The notes beneath the pieces were generated by a model. It was not told where the DNA came from and did no database searches. It saw only the letters and a list, made by a program, of their open reading frames with translations. The position numbers were made by a program, and so were the translations under genes. Shown here piece after piece: positions 3,988 to 6,960 of a stretch of 6,960 nucleotides of DNA; position 1 is the stretch's first letter; the number at the start of each line of letters is the position of its first letter. Source of the stretch: Crocosphaera chwakensis CCY0110. GTDB taxonomy: Bacteria; Cyanobacteriota; Cyanobacteriia; Cyanobacteriales; Microcystaceae. The stretch lies in assembly GCF_000169335.1 (NCBI RefSeq), contig NZ_AAXW01000112.1, forward strand, positions 1 through 6,960, read 5' to 3'.

Positions 3988-6381
3988 TCAAAGAGAAAAC
4001 CCTTTACCTCGACTACGTTTTTGTTGTTGTTCTCGTTCCCATCGAATTTGAGCGATTAGAGACTCATTCCAATCCTTATGATTTTTAGGGACTAACCGAC
4101 TAATTTGAGCCGTTTCAGGGGCAATATTTTTAAGCTCCTGGGCTATTTCCTGACCGCCTTTATCTCTATCAGTAGCTACAATAATCTGTCCGCCCTGGCT
4201 ATGAAGCTTCTCAAAAAGTCCTTTAATCAAGCTTTTTTGTGTTTCTGATAAGGTTCCCCCAGTCGCCAAGTAACGGGTATTGGCATCAGGGAACAGTTGA
4301 TGATGACTCAAACAGTCCAGGGGGCTTTCACAAATAACCAAAGTCATATCAGTGGGAAGACCTCTAGAAGACCATAAGCCCTTAGTACCGCCTTTGGAGA
4401 AGCCTTTAAACTGCTGGTTACGGATTTCATAGCCACAAACCCCCTCACGGTCATAATGGGGGAAAATTAAATTATTACGACTGTCAGAATAGATTACACC
4501 TTGAAATCTAGAATCATTACTGGTTTGTGGGCTAATGCCTCGTTGATTAAGGTAAGCATGGCTTGAGATTAGTTGAAAATGTTCAAATTGAGTAAGTATC
4601 TTATGTCTATCTGGGGTAGTTGGGGTTAGTTTTGGGGTTGATTCTTTAGGGGTATAAGTGGAAGAATAGGTGTTATTAATCCAGGGTCTAAGTTCTTTTC
4701 TAACTTCCCCTAAATTCAAGTTTCTTCTATTTTGAATAAAGTCAATAATTGAGCCATTATCTTTATGATCATTAACTGAGGAGTAAAAATAATGGTTATC
4801 TCCTTGGTTAATACCAACTAGAATTTTATCCCCATGATTGTCTTTAAGAACAACACAGTTAACTGAAGTTTTCTTTTTATCTATTTCGTAACCTTGAGAT
4901 TGAGAGTATTCGACTAGGTTTATTTGGGTTTTGAATAGTTCGAGTTCTTCGGTTTGGTTAGTCGCTAATTTTCTAAGACGTTCATGATGTCTTGATAAGC
5001 GTCTTCTAAGTCGCTTATCCTGTTCGATAAGCTGTTGATGGTGCTGTTGAGTGAGTTGATTTGATTGGTTAAGTTGGTGATTTGTTCGTTCTGCTGTTTC
5101 TTGTCCTTCTCGTACTGAATGGCAAAGTTCTTGAAGGTTTCGAGTAGTTCTTTTTCTAGTTGATTCATCGTCTTCTTCTACAGCTTTAAGCAAGGCTTGC
5201 CTTTGCATTTCCAATTGGTCTTGTAGTTGCTGTTGGGAGGTAATATGATAAATTTCCCTTGACTGGTTTGATAAAGTTCCACTCCCCAAGTCTTCTGTTT
5301 GAGTTGATTGAGGGTAGTTCTGTTGGTTTGAATTTGTTGAAACTGTTTTGTTAAATATTGAGTCATCCCCCAACTGCCTATTAAGGAACCTATTAAGAGG
5401 CTGATAAGAATTGTCCCTGGCAGCATTAGCGACCATTTCAGGTGAGTGTTGATACTCTGTTGAGTAGTTTGAATATCGTTGTTGATGGTAGTCTCTACGT
5501 TTTGACACATTTTCTGACAGTTTTTCTTGAGCTTGTCTAATTCTTGTTTGAAGATTTGCTCTTGTTGTTGTCTGTCCTGCTGTCGTTTCTGGTGTAGATT
5601 CTTGTCCAAGTCGCCAAGATGCACTATAGATTCCTCCTTTTAATCTGACACGCTTATCTAGGTCATTATGGGTCACGGTTAGATAATCTTCACCCCGCCT
5701 TGTAATGCTAAAGCCAGAGCTTTCTAGGGTGGTAATGATATCGTTACGGTTTTGAATCTGTCCGTCTTGTATGTATGCAGTGAGATGGTTAGTGATCAAT
5801 TTACGGGCATCGTCACGGCTTATGGGTTTTTCTCCAGCAAGTTCTAAGCGATGGTTTTGGGCATTAATTAAGGCTTGATGACCAGGATAATAAGTTCTAG
5901 CCCGTTGAGGGTCATCGGGGCTTGCCCATCCATTAGAAGTGTTCCAAAGGTCACGCCAAGGTCTAAAATAACTTTCCCATCCAGGAGGAGCAATATTTAA
6001 GCTTTTGCCAGTGGTTAATTCAACTCTGGGGGTAACGAAATGGAGTTCTACCCTATCATTGCCTGTGTGAGTGTGTTTAACCCAAAGAATGTCATATTGA
6101 TCGTTATCTAGTCCAGCAAAGGCAACATCTTCAAAGGATTTAATAATAGCGTTTTGTTGTTCTGGGGTGGGGGCATCTTCGGGGGCAAAGCTAATGACAC
6201 CACTACGGTATTTGTGTTTAAAGTTTAGGGAATCAATTAGATTAATGGTTTGTTGAGGGTCGCCTTTAATAAGTTCGGGTTGAGGTTCACGAATAACGCC
6301 TTTAGCATCAGTTTCCTTGAGGATATATTCAACAGGAGATTTACCTTTACCAGTCCCGCGATCAAAGAACTTAAGTAACAT
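3988..6381 (-). CDS. mobA: MobA relaxase (ColE1/HEN type) fused to a Toprim primase-like domain
   Basis: A 797-residue DNA-nicking protein for plasmid transfer. The relaxase domain covers about 1-255. Y19 (SPVEYIL) matches the catalytic tyrosine of ColE1 MbeA, also Y19. The metal motif is WVKHTHTGNDRVELHF (100-115), with H105, E112 and H114 in the HxxxxxxExN spacing, here with His for Asn. A glutamine/asparagine-rich linker (about 255-485) follows. A degenerate CHC2-like segment without cysteines (about 488-566, SIIDFIQ...) and a DUF3991/Toprim region (about 592-775) complete it, with E685 (CESPLD) and D738/D740 (ATDRDKGG). The relaxase nicks oriT and stays bound to the transferred strand; the Toprim part may prime or process that strand in the recipient (inference). 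The start overlaps the mobC end by 11 bases and has an AGAGGA site, so translation is probably coupled. Two genes, mobB and mobD, are nested in the linker region in another frame. Confidence 0.92.
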   Translation of the reverse strand: MLLKFFDRGTGKGKSPVEYILKETDAKGVIREPQPELIKGDPQQTINLIDSLNFKHKYRSGVISFAPEDAPTPEQQNAIIKSFEDVAFAGLDNDQYDILWVKHTHTGNDRVELHFVTPRVELTTGKSLNIAPPGWESYFRPWRDLWNTSNGWASPDDPQRARTYYPGHQALINAQNHRLELAGEKPISRDDARKLITNHLTAYIQDGQIQNRNDIITTLESSGFSITRRGEDYLTVTHNDLDKRVRLKGGIYSASWRLGQESTPETTAGQTTTRANLQTRIRQAQEKLSENVSKRRDYHQQRYSNYSTEYQHSPEMVANAARDNSYQPLNRFLNRQLGDDSIFNKTVSTNSNQQNYPQSTQTEDLGSGTLSNQSREIYHITSQQQLQDQLEMQRQALLKAVEEDDESTRKRTTRNLQELCHSVREGQETAERTNHQLNQSNQLTQQHHQQLIEQDKRLRRRLSRHHERLRKLATNQTEELELFKTQINLVEYSQSQGYEIDKKKTSVNCVVLKDNHGDKILVGINQGDNHYFYSSVNDHKDNGSIIDFIQNRRNLNLGEVRKELRPWINNTYSSTYTPKESTPKLTPTTPDRHKILTQFEHFQLISSHAYLNQRGISPQTSNDSRFQGVIYSDSRNNLIFPHYDREGVCGYEIRNQQFKGFSKGGTKGLWSSRGLPTDMTLVICESPLDCLSHHQLFPDANTRYLATGGTLSETQKSLIKGLFEKLHSQGGQIIVATDRDKGGQEIAQELKNIAPETAQISRLVPKNHKDWNESLIAQIRWEREQQQKRSRGKGFSL
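4965..5168 (-). CDS. mobD: MobD/MbeD-like coiled-coil protein nested in mobA
   Basis: A 67-residue protein read in a different frame from mobA, opposite relaxase residues 405-472. It begins MNQLEKELLETFKNFAIQYEK, close to the (M)xELEKxLLxALexLqxdY opening I recall for ColE1-type MbeD/MobD. It then forms a continuous coiled coil (about 25-58: QINSLNSTINSLSNRISDLEDAY). Length fits the family. MbeD is needed for ColE1 mobilization and is linked to plasmid exclusion; its molecular role is unclear. The ATG lies 9 bases after the mobB stop and in the same frame as mobB, with a purine-rich GAAGAAG just before it inside the mobB end, so it is probably translated by coupling. In ColE1 the mbeB and mbeD genes also lie inside mbeA. 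The fit of sequence, length and place makes this a real gene rather than a chance shadow frame. Confidence 0.8.
   Translation of the reverse strand: MNQLEKELLETFKNFAIQYEKDKKQQNEQITNLTNQINSLNSTINSLSNRISDLEDAYQDIMNVLEN
5178..5624 (-). CDS. mobB: MobB-like membrane mobilization protein nested in mobA
   Basis: A 148-residue protein in a different frame from mobA, opposite relaxase residues 253-401. It starts with GTG at 5624, eight bases after a full AAGGAGG. The N-terminal half is a glutamine-rich coiled coil (about 8-60). One membrane segment follows at about 64-88 (WSLMLPGTILISLLIGSLIG), then a second short coil. The C-terminal block TWGVELYQTSQGKFIILPP...KGKPCLKL (112-148) has the G-V-E-L, G-(K/R)-F-(I/L)-x-L-P and final (I/V/L)KL wording that I recall from MobB-type proteins. 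MobB-type proteins hold the relaxosome near the membrane and its coupling protein, which is the likely job here. The mobB-mobD pair is in one frame with nine bases between them. The coherent domain order in a second frame is strong evidence that the frame is used. Confidence 0.82.
   Translation of the reverse strand: MHLGDLDKNLHQKRQQDRQQQEQIFKQELDKLKKNCQKMCQNVETTINNDIQTTQQSINTHLKWSLMLPGTILISLLIGSLIGSWGMTQYLTKQFQQIQTNRTTLNQLKQKTWGVELYQTSQGKFIILPPNSNYKTNWKCKGKPCLKL
5633..5639 (-). promoter_or_regulatory. Shine-Dalgarno site of nested mobB
   Basis: On the minus strand this reads AAGGAGG, eight bases before the GTG at 5624. It lies inside mobA, where it encodes K248-G249-G250. It is the strongest ribosome site I saw in the window, and it decides the GTG start of mobB, which lacks an ATG at this end. 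Confidence 0.8.
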
Positions 6382-6730
6382 CTTCGGAGTCCTCTGAGGT
6401 AGACGAAGGTTTATCCGGTTTAGTTGATAGTTGGTTTAGGGTTTCTTGAATCAATCTAAGGGCTTGGATAACCTCAATAGCTTCGGCGGTTTGTTTATAG
6501 GTATTAGCCCATTTAGCGATTTGGTTAAGGTTATTTCCAATGCGAGCGATTTGTCTAGTTTGTTCTTGAACTAATGAACTATTTGAAACTGTCCAAGTTC
6601 GGGTTTTAGACATAGCTTGTCGGATGAGGTTAGATAAAGTAAGACCTGAGAGGGCGGCCTTTTCTTGCCAAGCTAATCGTTCAGAAGGAGTTACTCTAAT
6701 AGTTAGATTAATGTTTCGTTTTTCGGTCAT
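6371..6730 (-). CDS. mobC: MobC/MbeC-like relaxosome accessory protein
   Basis: A small DNA-binding protein that helps the relaxase to open oriT. From ATG 6730 it has 119 residues. A ribbon-helix-helix fold lies at about 5-45 (NINLTIRVTPSERLAWQEKAALSGLTLSNLIRQAM region). The MobC signature QTRQIARIGNNLNQIAKWAN is at about 57-76, with a further helix to about 101 and a charged serine-rich tail. The frame is open up to ATG 6838, and ATGs at 6808 and 6760 are also possible. The 36 extra residues would be encoded by the palindromic, oriT-like DNA upstream and do not look like protein, and the 119-residue form matches the usual length of about 110-120. None of the starts has a good Shine-Dalgarno site. 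The gene heads the mob operon and overlaps mobA by 11 bases. MobC probably binds the repeats at 6776-6883 and may thereby control its own operon. Confidence 0.86.
   Translation of the reverse strand: MTEKRNINLTIRVTPSERLAWQEKAALSGLTLSNLIRQAMSKTRTWTVSNSSLVQEQTRQIARIGNNLNQIAKWANTYKQTAEAIEVIQALRLIQETLNQLSTKPDKPSSTSEDSEDVT
6390..6395 (-). promoter_or_regulatory. Shine-Dalgarno site of mobA
   Basis: Minus-strand AGAGGA, eight bases before the mobA ATG at 6381 and inside the end of mobC. It supports the ATG at 6381 as the true start, which also places Y19 as in ColE1 MbeA. Confidence 0.6.
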
Positions 6731-6775
6731 TTTAAAAAGAGGAGACAATTCCTTTCCCATCTGCCCAACGGGGGT

Positions 6776-6796
6776 TTTAGGGGGAAACCCCCTAAA
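6776..6796. repeat. G/C-run hairpin in the mobC leader
   Basis: TTTAGGGGG (6776-6784) and its exact complement CCCCCTAAA (6788-6796) flank AAA. A further GGGGG at 6770-6774 could compete for the C-run. It lies between the candidate oriT and the mobC start. On the mob mRNA it would form a stable hairpin, possibly an attenuator or a site for MobC. It argues against the long N-terminal form of mobC. Confidence 0.6.
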
Positions 6797-6883
6797 CAGC
6801 GACCCCATGCTAGAATTTTTATAATTTGACGATAACATAAGTGCATGGGGTCTGCTGGCTTCCGCTTCACGGAAGGGACAGCA
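6797..6883 (+). other. Candidate origin of transfer (oriT) with ColE1-like nic
   Basis: Located just upstream of the mob operon. GACCCCATGC (6801-6810) and its exact complement (6843-6852), extended by CAGC/GCTG (6797-6800, 6854-6857) around one bulged T, flank a 32-base A+T-rich spacer. Directly after the right arm comes CTGGCTTC (6855-6862), which matches seven of eight bases of the ColE1 nic octamer CTGG/CTTA; cleavage is predicted between 6858 and 6859. A second hairpin overlaps it: TGCTG/CAGCA outside CTTCCG/CGGAAG (6853-6883, loop CTTCA). Transfer of the plus strand from this point would bring the mob genes in last, the usual order. The relaxase is of the same family as MbeA, so a shared nic is expected. 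The spacer probably also holds the mobC promoter. Confidence 0.6.
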
Positions 6884-6936
6884 CTAGGAACCCTATACGG
6901 GGGTAATGTGGTTATAGTAATAGCATAATTATAAGG

Positions 6937-6957
6937 TATTTTCCTAATCGGAAAATA
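6937..6957. repeat. Small inverted repeat near the window end
   Basis: TATTTTCC (6937-6944) and GGAAAATA (6950-6957) are exact complements around TAATC. There is no gene after 6839, so it does not end a transcript that I can see. It lies in what would be the leading region of transfer from the candidate oriT. Confidence 0.45.
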
Positions 6958-6960
6958 GTT

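Noticed and set aside
6624..6824. Plus-strand 66-codon frame opposite mobC
   Set aside because: Antisense to the conserved ribbon-helix-helix part of mobC, with no recognisable protein features.
6731..6838. Longer mobC start at ATG 6838 (36 more residues)
   Set aside because: The extra residues are encoded by hairpin-rich oriT-like DNA, look unlike protein, and exceed the usual MobC length.
6838..6844. TAAGTGC, as in the RSF1010-type nic region
   Set aside because: Only seven bases match and the expected inverted repeat directly before it is missing. The relaxase is of ColE1 type, so CTGGCTT at 6855 is preferred.
1..6960. CRISPR arrays, tRNA or rRNA genes, insertion sequences
   Set aside because: No regularly spaced repeats, no tRNA or rRNA-like sequence and no transposase frame were seen on either strand.

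Overview
The window looks like a small mobilizable plasmid of a cyanobacterium, possibly the whole circle. No gene is cut at either edge, and one gene each for replication, recombination and mobilization is present in intact form. The cyanobacterial reading rests on a HIP1 octamer (GCGATCGC) at 1962-1969, the weak or missing Shine-Dalgarno sites of most genes, and the general look of the proteins. The species cannot be told from this.

Layout. Backbone genes lie on the minus strand. At 1987-2505 is a RepL-like winged-helix replication initiator, followed 67 bases downstream by a tyrosine recombinase (1062-1919). At 6371-6730 is a MobC-type accessory protein, overlapping by 11 bases the 797-residue relaxase MobA (3988-6381). 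This relaxase is of the ColE1 (MOBP/HEN) type and is fused to a C-terminal Toprim/primase-like region. Two further genes are nested inside it in another frame: a MobB-like membrane protein (5178-5624, GTG start with a full AAGGAGG site) and a MobD/MbeD-like coiled-coil protein (4965-5168). This is the ColE1 mbeA/B/C/D layout carried over to a cyanobacterial relaxase-primase. Upstream of mobC, at 6797-6883, is a candidate oriT with nested inverted repeats and a 7/8 match to the ColE1 nic octamer.

Two A+T-rich cargo genes lie on the plus strand. One (410-1093) is an unrecognised protein with two hydrophobic segments and a coiled coil. The other (2937-3899) is a TIR-like (Cap12/PF10137-type) probable NADase with an intact FELGLF glutamate motif, fused to a helical C-terminal domain resembling DUF4760. 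It is a good candidate for a single-gene defence effector, since no cyclase or partner gene is next to it.

The main intergenic region (2506-2936) lies between the divergent repL and TIR genes. It holds a TATAAT box for repL with GTCG/CGAC motifs around it and three inverted repeats, two of them long and perfect (15- and 19-base arms, both with 10-base loops). It is the best candidate for the replication origin or copy control. The other gene-free stretches (1-409 and 6839-6960, contiguous if the molecule is circular) hold the oriT, small hairpins and a short cyanobacterial-type repeat.

How the genes fit together: RepL maintains the plasmid, the recombinase may resolve multimers or mediate integration, and MobC/MobA/MobB/MobD make the plasmid transferable by a helper conjugation apparatus. 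The Toprim part may help convert the transferred strand. The TIR protein may pay for the plasmid's upkeep by protecting the host.
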